A stretch of DNA of 64,000 bases from Christiangramia sp. (GTDB lineage Bacteria > Bacteroidota > Bacteroidia > Flavobacteriales > Flavobacteriaceae). The notes beneath the pieces were generated by a model. The model ran no database searches and was not told the DNA's origin. It was given only the letters and a program-made list of their open reading frames with translations. The stretch lies in NCBI RefSeq assembly GCF_029937855.1, contig NZ_JAPYPC010000011.1:37783-101782 (forward strand), given 5' to 3'. Both the position numbers and the translations under genes were made by a program. Below, in pieces: positions 1 through 8,881 of the stretch. Within the stretch, counting starts at the first letter, position 1, and every line of letters begins with the position of its first letter.

Positions 1-140
1 GTGATGTAAAGGATATGGCCAGGCTGAGAACTCCTGATGGGGAATATATCATAGTGGCTAAGAATAATGACAATTTACAATTGATTAAGCTTAAAGAGCC
101 GATTTCAAAGAATAATGAAATAGCAGCCGCTAATAATTAA
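1..140 (+). CDS. C-terminal end of a VCBS/FG-GAP-like repeat protein (5' truncated)
   Basis: An open frame runs in from the window edge (first full codon at position 3) and stops with TAA at 138-140, leaving 45 residues. The readable segment contains IIVAKNNDNLQLIKLK, which resembles the closing strand of VCBS/ASPIC-type beta-propeller proteins of Bacteroidota, where a phrase like 'ilvarNNd.LqvfK' is usual. It ends 24 bases before the GMC oxidoreductase, so it is probably the upstream member of the same operon. Too little is visible to assign a role; the family call rests on one short motif recalled from memory. Confidence 0.5.
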   Translation, partial: DVKDMARLRTPDGEYIIVAKNNDNLQLIKLKEPISKNNEIAAANN

Positions 141-164
141 ATATTTCAGCAAAATCAACCATTT

Positions 165-1907
165 ATGAAAAGTCCGGATCTAAAGAAAAAATATGATGCA
201 ATAGTTATTGGTACCGGTATTACCGGAGGATGGGCATCGAAGGAACTCACAGAAGGAGGCCTTGATACACTTGTTCTGGAGCGGGGAAGAATGGTGGAGC
301 ATGTAAAGGACTATCCTACTATGAATAAAGATCCCTGGGATTTTCAGTTTAGAGGTCAGCCAACCTATGAAGAAAGACAGCGGCAGCTGAAACAGGCGAG
401 AACGGGCTACACTACAGGGGAAGCGAGTAAGCACTGGTTTGTTGATGATATAGAGCATCCCTATAATGAAGAAAAGCGTTTTGACTGGATTCGCGGCTAT
501 CATGTTGGTGGAAAATCCCTCATGTGGGCCCGAATGTCTTTTAGGTGGAGCGAAATGGATTTTGAAGCCAATAAAAAGGATGGCCACGGGGTAGACTGGC
601 CAATCAGGTATAAAGATCTGGTTCCGTGGTATGAGAAGGTGGAGAAATATATTGGAATTAGTGGGAAAACTGAAAATCTACCTCAATTGCCAGATAGCAT
701 CTTTACTCCGGAAATGCCCCTGAATTGTGTGGAAATGGAGCTGAAGGACGGAGTAGAAGCAAACTACGATGACAGAAAAGTTATAAATTCCAGGGCTGCA
801 AACCTAACTGATCCTGAAGGAAGGGAAGGACGTGGTCCCTGCCAGTACCGGAACAGGTGTATCAGAGGTTGTCCTTATGGAGCATACTTTAGTAGTAACT
901 CCTGTACGCTTCCCGCTGCGGAAAGAACTGGTAACATAAGCCTTAGACCGCATTCGATCGTTCATGAAATTATATATGATGATGCCTTGGGAAAGGCTAC
1001 AGGGGTTAGGGTTATTGATGCGGAGACTAAAGAAAAAATGGAATTCTACGCTGATGTTATATTTTGTTGTGCCGGCGCAATCCCTTCAACTTCGATTCTT
1101 ATGCAATCAAAATCGGAAAGATTTCCAAATGGCCTTGGGAACGATAGCGGAGAGCTGGGTCATAATATAATGGACCATCATTTTAAAGTGGGTGCTACCG
1201 GTAAATCTGATAATCACCAGGAGGATTATTATAAGGGAAGAAAGCCGGCAGGTTTTTTCGTTCCTCGTTTTCGGAATATAGACGAAAAAAGCACCATGAA
1301 TACGTTTATCCGCGGTTATGGTATGCAGGGCGGAGCCAGCAGAACCGATTGGACGGAAGCCGTAGGGGAAATGAGTTATGGTAAAAAACTCAAGGACAAA
1401 TTAATCAAGCCGGGTGGCTGGACGATAGGCATCAATTGTTTCGGCGAATGCTTGCCTTATCATGATAACAAAATGACCTTGAACTATGATAAGCCAGATC
1501 AATGGGGGTTGCCTACAGTTACCTTCGATTGTGAATATAAAGAAAATGAAAGAGCGATGCGAAAAGACGCTCAGGAGCAGGCCGTAGCAATGCTTAAAGC
1601 AGCAGGATTTAAAGATGTGGAAGGCTACGAAGATCCGTGCTTTCCAGGTAATGGTATTCACGAAATGGGAACTGCCAGGATGGGAAGGGATCCAAAAACT
1701 TCTGTTTTAAATAAGTATAATCAAATTCACGCAGTTCCTAATGTTTATGTAACAGATGGAGCCTGCATGACCTCTTCAGCTTCCCAGAATCCCTCCCTTA
1801 CTTATATGGCTATTACAGCCAGGGCAGCCAATCATGCCATAGAAGAATTTAAAGCGGGCAAATTTAAAACCTCTTCGAGTAATACTGTAGAAATCCAACC
1901 CACCTAA
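165..1907 (+). CDS. GMC family FAD-dependent oxidoreductase (gluconate/sugar dehydrogenase large subunit type)
   Basis: A 580-residue GMC-fold flavoprotein. Residues 16-21 form the Rossmann FAD motif GxGxxG (GTGITG), followed by the acidic end of the second strand in LVLERG. The C-terminal GMC_oxred_C region is intact: HEMGTARMG, then VTDGACMTSSASQNPSLTYM with the His/Asn active-site neighbourhood. Length matches membrane-associated sugar and alcohol dehydrogenase large subunits. No signal peptide is visible. The next-but-one gene is a Tat lipoprotein of the gluconate 2-dehydrogenase subunit 3 family, the normal partner, so this enzyme is inferred to be carried folded through Tat by that subunit and to oxidise a sugar or glycoside in the periplasm. 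Substrate unknown. Spacing to the next gene is 11 bases. Confidence 0.92.
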   Translation: MKSPDLKKKYDAIVIGTGITGGWASKELTEGGLDTLVLERGRMVEHVKDYPTMNKDPWDFQFRGQPTYEERQRQLKQARTGYTTGEASKHWFVDDIEHPYNEEKRFDWIRGYHVGGKSLMWARMSFRWSEMDFEANKKDGHGVDWPIRYKDLVPWYEKVEKYIGISGKTENLPQLPDSIFTPEMPLNCVEMELKDGVEANYDDRKVINSRAANLTDPEGREGRGPCQYRNRCIRGCPYGAYFSSNSCTLPAAERTGNISLRPHSIVHEIIYDDALGKATGVRVIDAETKEKMEFYADVIFCCAGAIPSTSILMQSKSERFPNGLGNDSGELGHNIMDHHFKVGATGKSDNHQEDYYKGRKPAGFFVPRFRNIDEKSTMNTFIRGYGMQGGASRTDWTEAVGEMSYGKKLKDKLIKPGGWTIGINCFGECLPYHDNKMTLNYDKPDQWGLPTVTFDCEYKENERAMRKDAQEQAVAMLKAAGFKDVEGYEDPCFPGNGIHEMGTARMGRDPKTSVLNKYNQIHAVPNVYVTDGACMTSSASQNPSLTYMAITARAANHAIEEFKAGKFKTSSSNTVEIQPT

Positions 1908-1918
1908 AAATAAAAATT

Positions 1919-2800
1919 ATGATCCAAAGACGTACTTTTTTAAAACAAACAGGACTGGCACTTGCGGCTACAACAGTTCTTCCCAGTATTTTTTATAGCT
2001 GCAGAAAAGATTATCCTCTTGGTTTACAGCTTTATTCCTTAAGGGAGACCATTGGGAATAATGTGGAAGGTGCGATCGAGAAAGTGGCCGGAGTAGGATT
2101 CAAAGAAGTAGAGACCTATGGTTATTCACCGGAAAATGGTTTCTGGGGTTTAACTATAACACAGTTTAAGGATCTTTTGAACAGGAACGGACTCAGCTCA
2201 CCAAGTGGACATTATGGAGCCGATAAATTTTTGAGTGCGCAGGGTACTATGAGTGATTTTCAGAATGTGCTGGATGCGGCTAACGAGCTGGGACAAACTT
2301 ATGTGATCATACCATACATCGGGGAGCCTTTAAGGACCTCTATTGATGATTACAAACGGATGGCCGATAAGCTGAATGAGGCCGGAAGAAAATGTAAAGA
2401 AGCAGGTTTAAAATTGGGCTATCATAATCACGCGTTCGAATTCGATAGCTTCAATGGAAGCACGGGCTATGAAGTATTCCTGGAAAATACCGAGGAAGAT
2501 CTTGTCTTTTTCGAAATGGATATATATTGGGTGGTCAGGGCAGGTAAGGATCCGGTTGAATTGTTTCAGCAATATCCGGGAAGATTTCCATTATGGCATG
2601 TGAAAGATATGGATAGAATGAATAATGAATTGAATACGGAAATTGGTAGTGGTACAATCGATTTTCAGAAAATATTTGAAAAAGCTAGATTGGCAGGAGC
2701 TAAGCATTTCATCCTGGAGCAGGAGAATTTTAAAATGGATCCATACGAGAGCCTTGCTGAAAGTTATTCCTATATAAAGAATGATCTCATCCAATTATAA
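1919..2800 (+). CDS. Tat-exported sugar phosphate isomerase/epimerase-like TIM-barrel protein
   Basis: A 293-residue protein of the xylose-isomerase-like TIM barrel superfamily (AP endonuclease 2 fold). The N terminus carries a twin-arginine motif (RRTFLK at residues 4-9), a hydrophobic stretch, and a cysteine after FYS that could be a lipobox. Candidate metal ligands are visible in order: KEVETYGY, YHNHAFEF, FFEMDIYW, WHVKDMD and ILEQENF, so the divalent-metal site looks complete. It lies between the GMC oxidoreductase and subunit 3 genes, in the same direction, and overlaps the first possible start of the latter. In Bacteroidota such exported isomerases accompany enzymes that make and process keto-sugars; that link is inference. 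Confidence 0.85.
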   Translation: MIQRRTFLKQTGLALAATTVLPSIFYSCRKDYPLGLQLYSLRETIGNNVEGAIEKVAGVGFKEVETYGYSPENGFWGLTITQFKDLLNRNGLSSPSGHYGADKFLSAQGTMSDFQNVLDAANELGQTYVIIPYIGEPLRTSIDDYKRMADKLNEAGRKCKEAGLKLGYHNHAFEFDSFNGSTGYEVFLENTEEDLVFFEMDIYWVVRAGKDPVELFQQYPGRFPLWHVKDMDRMNNELNTEIGSGTIDFQKIFEKARLAGAKHFILEQENFKMDPYESLAESYSYIKNDLIQL

Positions 2801-2828
2801 AGCTTTTTCAGAGAAAAACACATATAAA

Positions 2829-3488
2829 ATGAACAGGCGACAAGCATTAAAAAATATTGGATACGGCGCAGGCTTTTTCGTAGTAGGACCTACTGCTCTT
2901 AGCATTCTTCAGGGTTGTAAAAAGGAGCCTGAAAATAAATGGCAGCCGGTTTTCTTGAGCGCAGGCCAAGGCCTCATTCTTACTAAAATTCTTGATGTAA
3001 TTATCCCGGCTACAGATACTCCTGGGGCGAACGATGTAAATGTTGCCGGGTTTATTGATGCCTATATGGAAAAAGTACTATCCCCGGAGGAAAAACAGAA
3101 TTTTAAACGTTCTGCCGAAGCATTTAGCCAGGCCTTTAAGAATGAGTTAGAGAAAGAAGCTGAAGAAGGAAACACAGAGGATTTTTTAAGGATCATAAAG
3201 AAATTTTTTGAGGCTACCCCTGCACAACAGGAGGAATTTGCCAGGAGGAGTGGAGAAACTCAGGATCCTATGGATAAAACTCCGGAAGAAGAGAATCTAT
3301 TCACTCCTGAGCAGGCAGATTCACTTGCTTTTGGATACCTTAAGGATATCAGGAATATGGGGATATGGGCCTGGAAAACGAGTGAAGAAATAGGGGAAAA
3401 CGTGCTCTGGTACGATCCGGTTCCCGGTGAATATATTCCGTGTGCACCAATCACTGAACTGGGCAGCGGGAGAGCTATGTCTTTATAA
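2829..3488 (+). CDS. Gluconate 2-dehydrogenase subunit 3 family Tat lipoprotein
   Basis: A small subunit of the Gluconate_2-dh3 family, 220 residues from the ATG at 2829. An upstream in-frame ATG at 2781 exists inside the preceding gene, but the start at 2829 places the Tat signal (NRRQALKNIG) at the very N terminus and a good lipobox (LQGC) about 30 residues in, so 2829 is preferred. The family partners with GMC or FAD dehydrogenases and helps export them; the Tat signal here and its absence on the GMC protein fit that arrangement. The mature part has the family's typical pattern: a conserved LTKILDVIIPATDTPGA segment near the start and a tryptophan-rich tail with a late YIPCAP motif. Confidence 0.9.
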   Translation: MNRRQALKNIGYGAGFFVVGPTALSILQGCKKEPENKWQPVFLSAGQGLILTKILDVIIPATDTPGANDVNVAGFIDAYMEKVLSPEEKQNFKRSAEAFSQAFKNELEKEAEEGNTEDFLRIIKKFFEATPAQQEEFARRSGETQDPMDKTPEEENLFTPEQADSLAFGYLKDIRNMGIWAWKTSEEIGENVLWYDPVPGEYIPCAPITELGSGRAMSL

Positions 3489-3531
3489 TAATATAGATCT
3501 AATTTTCATTTAAAAATTTAACCTTCCCAGA

Positions 3532-5058
3532 ATGCGAGTTTTTAGTTTACTCTTTTTATTGTTGAACAGTATTTTGAGTGTTGCTCAAAACCCTGTAGGG
3601 ATATTCAGTTTCAGCAAAGATATTGGCAATCCTTCCGGGGAAGGTTCTGCAATCTATAATCAGGAGGATCAAAGCTATACTTTGAGTGGAGCCGGTTATA
3701 ATATCTGGTTCGAAAAAGATGAATTTCATTACCTGTACAATAAAATTGAAGGAGATTTTATTATAACCGCGAATTTTGAATTCGATGGAGAGGGAACAGA
3801 TTCCCATCGCAAAGTAGGATTGATGATAAGAAAATCTGAAGACGAAGATGCAGCACATGCCAGCGCAAGTCTTCATGGGGATGGTCTTACGCTATTGCAG
3901 TGGCGCGAGTCACGGGGATCTGAAATGAGAAATCCCGAAACACAGATATTTTCACCGAAATCCGGATACGAAATTCTTCAACTTGAACGGAAAGGAAATG
4001 AAATTATAATGCGGGCTGCACATTGGGGCGAACCTCTACAAAAAATAGGTTCCAAAAACCTGCCCAATCTCTCTGGTGAAGTATTGGTAGGCTTATTTAT
4101 AAATTCTCATAATGAAGAGGTGGTTGAAACTGCCAGAGCCTGGAATGTTAGAATAGACCGGCCGGTAGCAGATGATTACAATCCGGGTGAAGAAGGCTGG
4201 TTAGGCTGTCGCCTGGAAATTCTGAACGTGCAGAATGGAATGCGAAATGTGATCTATGAAAAAAATGATCGCTTTGAAGCACCTAACTGGATGCCGGGAG
4301 GAGAAAATCTTTTATTCAATATGGAAGGTTCCTTATACACCATACCTTTAACCGGAGGTGAACCTGTGAAATTCGATACAGGGTTCGCAGATAACCTCAA
4401 CAATGATCATGGGATTTCATTTGATGGGAAAATGATTGCTATTAGCCATCATCGTGATGGTTTGCAAGGTGGGGGCTCCACGATCTATGTCCTTCCTATT
4501 GAGGGAGGAACTCCGCAGCTTGTTACAGAAGAAACTCCATCTTATTGGCACGGCTGGGCGCCAAATAATGAGGAGGTGGTTTACGTAGCTACTCGTGAAG
4601 GCAATCCCACTTATGATATTTATAAAAAATCTATTCATGGCGGTGAAGAAATTGCCCTTACCGATACCGGGGAAGGTGAACACGTAGATGGTTGTGAATA
4701 TTCTCCAGATGGGGAATATATTTATTACAATGGCAGTGCTTCCGGCACCATGCAGATCTGGAGAATGAAACCAGATGGTTCCAATAAAGAGCAACTTACA
4801 TTTGATGCCAGGAATGACTGGTTTCCGCATATTTCACCGGACGGAAAATGGATCGCCTATATCTCATTTCCTGCAGAAATTCCGGTAAACGATCATCCTT
4901 CCTTTAAAGGGGTAACGCTCAATTTAATGCCAACTTCAGGAGGCGCGCCAAAAGTAATTGCTTATTTGTACGGTGGTCAGGGAACTATTAACGTCCCGTC
5001 GTGGTCCCCGGATAGCAGATACATAGTGTTCGTTAGTAATTCGGGAATTGCAGATTAA
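3532..5058 (+). CDS. Secreted TolB-like (PD40) propeller protein with N-terminal concanavalin-like domain
   Basis: A 508-residue exported protein. Residues 1-19 form a signal peptide ending SVAQ. Residues about 25-210 resemble a jelly-roll module (DUF1349 / glycosidase C-terminal concanavalin-like), with the recognisable phrase KVGLMIRKS. From about residue 230 onward there are repeated PD40 blades: HGISFDGKMIAISHH, YSPDGEYIYYNG, HISPDGKWIAYISF and WSPDSRYIVFVSNS, the last running almost to the end of the protein. PD40 blades form TolB-type propellers that bind partner proteins or small ligands; no catalytic motif is seen. It follows the dehydrogenase genes by 43 bases and probably belongs to the same periplasmic carbohydrate locus. 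Confidence 0.85.
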   Translation: MRVFSLLFLLLNSILSVAQNPVGIFSFSKDIGNPSGEGSAIYNQEDQSYTLSGAGYNIWFEKDEFHYLYNKIEGDFIITANFEFDGEGTDSHRKVGLMIRKSEDEDAAHASASLHGDGLTLLQWRESRGSEMRNPETQIFSPKSGYEILQLERKGNEIIMRAAHWGEPLQKIGSKNLPNLSGEVLVGLFINSHNEEVVETARAWNVRIDRPVADDYNPGEEGWLGCRLEILNVQNGMRNVIYEKNDRFEAPNWMPGGENLLFNMEGSLYTIPLTGGEPVKFDTGFADNLNNDHGISFDGKMIAISHHRDGLQGGGSTIYVLPIEGGTPQLVTEETPSYWHGWAPNNEEVVYVATREGNPTYDIYKKSIHGGEEIALTDTGEGEHVDGCEYSPDGEYIYYNGSASGTMQIWRMKPDGSNKEQLTFDARNDWFPHISPDGKWIAYISFPAEIPVNDHPSFKGVTLNLMPTSGGAPKVIAYLYGGQGTINVPSWSPDSRYIVFVSNSGIAD

Positions 5059-5101
5059 CTAAGCTTTATGAGAAACTGAAGAAAAAAAAGACAAATCTAT
5101 T

Positions 5102-5512
5102 TTATTTACTTTTATTCAATTCTACTGAATCATATACCTGTACCTTTTTCCATAGATGGGAAGCTTCATCAATAAACTTTAGATGAGCTGGTTCTTTTTG
5201 GTATTTGTTCTGAATTTCTTTTGAAGCAAAGCTAAGTATCAAAGAATACGTATAGGAGTTATCGACAACTTCTCTAGGCGTATTGGCAGGAACACCAATA
5301 AATTTTGTTCCCGCGTATTCGCTTTTATTTAGAAATTCTTTAAGTGAGGCCTCAAAATCTGCTCTGTCCTGTTCATTTTGTGGATTATTTAACCAGAAGT
5401 AAACCACATGGACGAAATTCTTATCGAAGTCTGATGGGCCTTCCTGCGCGAATATGGGCTGAGAAGCGATAACAAATAAGAGTATAATGCTGAATTTTAA
5501 AAGTTTTGACAT
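5102..5512 (-). CDS. Secreted Dabb (stress-responsive A/B barrel) family protein
   Basis: A 136-residue protein with a clear signal peptide ending IFAQ, followed by one Dabb-type ferredoxin-like domain. The family start VHVVYFWLN, the FIGVPANTP segment and the late HLKFIDEASHLW segment are all visible. Dabb domains are small alpha/beta barrels, usually dimeric; related folds are found in polyketide cyclases and in proteins bound to sugar-oxidation loci. The gene runs against its neighbours, converging on the TolB-like gene with 43 bases between. The export signal is notable because most Dabb proteins are cytoplasmic. Function not established. Confidence 0.88.
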   Translation of the reverse strand: MSKLLKFSIILLFVIASQPIFAQEGPSDFDKNFVHVVYFWLNNPQNEQDRADFEASLKEFLNKSEYAGTKFIGVPANTPREVVDNSYTYSLILSFASKEIQNKYQKEPAHLKFIDEASHLWKKVQVYDSVELNKSK

Positions 5513-5739
5513 TGGTGAAGCTCATTTTAAGTTATTGTGAAAAGTACGATAAAAATTGAAGTTTATAGTCATGCTTGCCCGATCAGGAAAAAGACTATAA
5601 GTAATTGGAAAGGAGTGTTTAAAAAATTCTTAACCAAGACAATTGGTTATAATACCGGTATATTAGGCTCACTATCTAATTATGAAGTTTAACCGAAAAA
5701 TTTTAATTATCTTCATATGGTTCAACAAAAATCTATCTA

Positions 5740-6687
5740 ATGAAAATTCGAGTTGCTTCCTGTTTTTTTGTATTTCTATTCACGTTCACTTTTTCGATTT
5801 CAGCACAGAATACAGGCAATATTGCTGAAAAATTAGGCTACCCGGGCGATTCGAAACTCCTTATTATTCATGCCGATGATGCAGGGGTAAGTCATTCAGA
5901 AAATATGGCTACCATTAAAGGAATGGAAGCCGGAATCGTTAACTCTGCCAGTATAATGGTACCATGCCCCTGGTTTCCGGAAATTGCGGCATATGCAAGA
6001 GAGAATTCCGAAAAGGATTTTGGGCTTCACCTCACTATCACTAGTGAATGGAAAGATTTTAAATGGGGTTCTACAAGCTCCAAAAATGAGGTGAAGAGCC
6101 TTATTAATAACCACGGATATTTTTACCATTTAACAGATAGTGTACGAGTAAAAGGCGATGCTATGGATGTGGAAAAGGAGATAGACAGTCAGATCAGAAA
6201 AGCGCTTGACTTTGGAGTGGATGTAACCCATCTTGACGGCCATATGATGGCGGTGATGAGTACACCGGAATTTATGGAAGCATATATTAAGAAAGGCAGG
6301 GAGTATAAAGTACCAGTATTATTAAGTAAACAATTTCCTGCTTTTGAAATGCTAAAGGAGAAGATGGAATTTACCTCCAAGGATGTAGTTACAGACCATC
6401 TTTTTCAGGCATATCCAGAAGCTTACAATACCCAGGGTATGGAGAATTTCTATGAAGATATTCTAACTAATCTTGAGCCCGGACTTTCAGTGATCCTTAT
6501 CCATCTGGCTATCAATAATGATGAAATGAAGGCTGTTACCAAAGATCATCCAGATTATGGAAGCCAATGGCGACAGGATGATCTTGATTTCTTCACCAGT
6601 GAAAAAGCACGAAAATTAGTGGAAGACAATAACATTATTTTGGTTACCTGGCGGGAAATAAGAGATAAAATAGTTAGAGCGAAATAA
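5740..6687 (+). CDS. Secreted ChbG/YdjC-type carbohydrate deacetylase
   Basis: A 315-residue protein with a signal peptide (cleavage near ISAQ). The YdjC/ChbG family motifs are present: HADDAG with the metal-binding Asp pair at residues 44-47, GLHLTITSEWKDF, and THLDGHMM with His164 and His168. The family removes acetyl groups from short amino-sugar oligosaccharides such as chitobiose, using one divalent metal. Export to the periplasm suggests it acts on extracellular breakdown products. It stands alone on the plus strand about 230 bases from a divergent Dabb gene and may be part of the adjacent carbohydrate locus. Confidence 0.88.
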   Translation: MKIRVASCFFVFLFTFTFSISAQNTGNIAEKLGYPGDSKLLIIHADDAGVSHSENMATIKGMEAGIVNSASIMVPCPWFPEIAAYARENSEKDFGLHLTITSEWKDFKWGSTSSKNEVKSLINNHGYFYHLTDSVRVKGDAMDVEKEIDSQIRKALDFGVDVTHLDGHMMAVMSTPEFMEAYIKKGREYKVPVLLSKQFPAFEMLKEKMEFTSKDVVTDHLFQAYPEAYNTQGMENFYEDILTNLEPGLSVILIHLAINNDEMKAVTKDHPDYGSQWRQDDLDFFTSEKARKLVEDNNIILVTWREIRDKIVRAK

Positions 6688-6722
6688 GATTAAGATTAGC
6701 CTATTCAAAATCTACTGCATGA

Positions 6723-6917
6723 ATTCAAATTATTCTTACACTAATTGGAATTGAGGCACAAGACTACTCATCTTTCATATATCTAAGAGATCCAGGTACA
6801 TTCCGCGAGATCAAAACACTGATCCCATACTGGAAAAATCTCCAGCGAAAAAACAATAGTTATAGGATGGAACCAATAAAAATAAACCCTTCTGCGCTTT
6901 CCTATGAAAATATTTGA
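6723..6917 (+). pseudogene. Possible decayed reading frame between the deacetylase and RidA genes
   Basis: The 341-base gap contains a 64-codon open frame without a start codon until late, closed by TGA at 6915-6917. Its composition is protein-like (for example REIKTLIPYWKNLQRKNN). A second open frame, in another register, starts with ATG at 6904 and continues to 7028 before running antisense through ridA. The two could be pieces of one decayed gene. No family was recognised and there is no conserved motif, so chance cannot be excluded. Confidence 0.2.
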
Positions 6918-7028
6918 CTGTACCAAAGATCCAGCAGTTGATAAAGAATGCTATTTATTAATAAGTAATTTTATGGAAGATCTAAACAGTTTTTACAATA
7001 AACGTTATTTATTAAATTCTCCAGATTT

Positions 7029-7526
7029 TTATTCCTCTAATTCCACAATCACTTCAATTTCTACAGCAATATTCGATGGTAATGAACAATGTCCAACGGC
7101 TACACGTGCGTGTTTTCCTTTATCTCCAAAAATTTCAACCATAAGATCAGAAAATCCATTGATCACTTTAGGCTGATCATAAAATTCAGAAGAGGAATTT
7201 ACCATTCCCCGTACTTTTATAAATTGTTTAATTCTGCTGAGGTCTCCGGTTGCCGCCTTAAGAGTTGCAATGATATCAATGCCGGTTTGGCGAGCTGCTT
7301 CATATCCCTGGTCGATAGTAAGATCCTCACCAAGTTTTCCTTTCATTTTACTTCCATCGCCCGCCAGATAGAGCAAATTTCCTGTCTGTCGCCATTTTAC
7401 AAAGTTGGCAGAAGGTTCTGTAACTTCGGGTAGCTTGATATTTAAATGATTTAACTTTTCTTCGGGGGTTTGTCCTAAGGAGCTGAAACAAACAAGGATG
7501 AATAGTAGAAGGGATAGATTTTTCAT
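7029..7526 (-). CDS. Secreted RidA (YjgF/YER057c/UK114) family protein
   Basis: A 165-residue protein whose last 130 residues follow the RidA fold: LLYLAGDGS near the start, ALKAATGDLSRIKQFIKV in the middle, and the family signature ending in KHARVAVGHCSLPSNIAVEI with the conserved Arg and the LP..A.VEIE strand. RidA proteins hydrolyse reactive enamine/imine intermediates as trimers in the cytoplasm. Here residues 1-19 are a clear signal peptide (ending SLGQ), so the protein is exported, which is a minority subtype. It lies at the edge of the secreted sugar cluster but in the opposite direction. Its natural substrate outside the cytoplasm is unknown. Confidence 0.9.
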   Translation of the reverse strand: MKNLSLLLFILVCFSSLGQTPEEKLNHLNIKLPEVTEPSANFVKWRQTGNLLYLAGDGSKMKGKLGEDLTIDQGYEAARQTGIDIIATLKAATGDLSRIKQFIKVRGMVNSSSEFYDQPKVINGFSDLMVEIFGDKGKHARVAVGHCSLPSNIAVEIEVIVELEE

Positions 7527-7687
7527 AAAATAGATTCCATTAAATATTCTTTAAATTTTAAAGGTTTATATACCTCTTTAGCCTGGAGTAAATGTCTTCG
7601 CTCATGAGATTATTTCTAAAGCCATTTTGAGTTTATAAACTTGGAGATGCATAATATTTTCCAGTTCCTTTTCCTCTAACAGTTGCA

Positions 7688-7842
7688 CCTCTCCCTTGGG
7701 AGAGGTCGGAACTGCTTTTTTAGCAGTTCCGGGTGGGGAAAATAAAAAAATCGGTTTTTGGCCGGGAAGGCCAAAATGAAACCGGCGAAATACCCCTACA
7801 GCTTACCTTAAAGATAGTAGTTTTCAAGAAAGTTTTTATTCC
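7688..7842. repeat. Three-hairpin interspersed repeat, copy 1
   Basis: About 155 bases that recur at 35257-35420. Three stems follow one another: a CCTCTCCC/GGGAGAGG palindrome at 7688-7705, GGAACTGC/GCAGTTCC at 7708-7730 around a T-rich loop, and a longer stem with core TTGGCC/GGCCAA at about 7752-7784. A conserved single-stranded tail with CTACAGCTT and AGTAG follows. Differences between copies keep the stems paired. The rest of the 588-base gap (7527-7687 and 7843-8114) holds no gene that can be supported. Confidence 0.75.
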
Positions 7843-8114
7843 CTCTCGGTTTAAGAGCTTAAAAATTCCACTATAATATCATCAACTCAATGATTCCAAT
7901 TCTCCTGAATTTTTATAATCTTTTAAAGCTATAAAAGCTTCATGAATTATGATAAGGAAATTATGAATTGAGAAAAAGAATCAATTTCTCGGTCAGGATC
8001 TGCTAAAAATACAGCTAATGAGGTAAATAAAATTAACCTCAAATAAAATTCTTTATATTATTCTGCAATCAGAAAGTAGAAAATATCAGGATTTTAAAAT
8101 CTATAAAATATAGG

Positions 8115-8459
8115 CTATTCAGGAATAGCATTCTTTTTGAAATTCTTGGAAGAAGGGTTTTTATTAAATCTTTTCAAAGAATCCGGGATAAACTTTTCCT
8201 TTAATCCAAGACTGATCATATGATCTATGCTGTTCTGTTTTACACATTTTTCCATTTCCCCAAGAGGTATGCGGTAACAGGATTTTCTAATGTACATTTT
8301 ATCCTGATCAAATAGTTTAGATGTAATATCAAGATCTATTAAATTTCCATTGGTTCTGCTTGAACAATAGTAATTAAATTTAATTTTCTCTTTATTCTTA
8401 AGCGGTAGTTCATTCACCTTCGGAATCTCCAGATCATTTCCAAGTTTTTTGTATTTCAT
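8115..8459 (-). CDS. Hypothetical protein, 114 residues
   Basis: A basic, lysine-rich open frame of 114 codons with an ATG start and no overlapping alternative. No signal peptide, membrane segment or known motif is seen; three cysteines (residues about 32, 61 and 73) are spaced without a zinc-site pattern. It sits alone between two repeat-rich intergenic stretches, a common setting for lineage-specific accessory genes. The coding call rests on length and composition only. It could be spurious. Confidence 0.45.
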   Translation of the reverse strand: MKYKKLGNDLEIPKVNELPLKNKEKIKFNYYCSSRTNGNLIDLDITSKLFDQDKMYIRKSCYRIPLGEMEKCVKQNSIDHMISLGLKEKFIPDSLKRFNKNPSSKNFKKNAIPE

Positions 8460-8629
8460 GGTGGTCGGGTTTATACCTAAAATTAATTTAAAATCTTTAT
8501 TTCAATTAACACAATCCCGTTTTTTATGAATACAAAAGATTGGTATTCAGTAAGTAACATAATTGTCGGTAAGCCTGGCGCTATTTTTATCTACCTCTAA
8601 ATTTAATTTCACCTTCGCTTTTAGAAGTT

Positions 8630-8771
8630 ACACTCGAACTTAACGATGTAGGTGGGAAATTTTGTCTTTCAATGAATGTCCCAATTAAAAATAAAAAAAG
8701 CAGGTTAAATATAGCAGTTAAGCGCTTTGAACCATTGAAAAGATGTGGTTCAGGTTCGTTCCTTAAAATTC
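8630..8771. repeat. ACCTGAAC interspersed repeat, copy C (reverse orientation, divergent)
   Basis: On the reverse strand this stretch aligns by eye with 14902-15070: GGAACGAACCTGAAC, then TTTTCAATGGTTCAAAGCGCTTAAC, then ATTGAAAGACAAAATTTCC, then TTAAGTTCGAG. It is the most decayed of three copies and lacks the TATCAGTTAG portion. The remaining bases of the 8460-8881 gap (about 170 upstream and 110 downstream) show no gene, terminator or clear promoter. Confidence 0.65.
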
Positions 8772-8881
8772 AGATTTTAAAATATAATAGCAGAAAATGA
8801 ATTTTTTTAACCGGTTGTTAACTGCAATACAGAGGGGAATTTTATATGTTCAGTAATTATTAACCTGAAAAAAATAAATCT

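Noticed and set aside
6904..7176. 90-codon plus-strand frame over the RidA gene
   Set aside because: Its second half is antisense to a clear RidA gene and has no known motif; only the first 125 bases were kept as part of a possible remnant.
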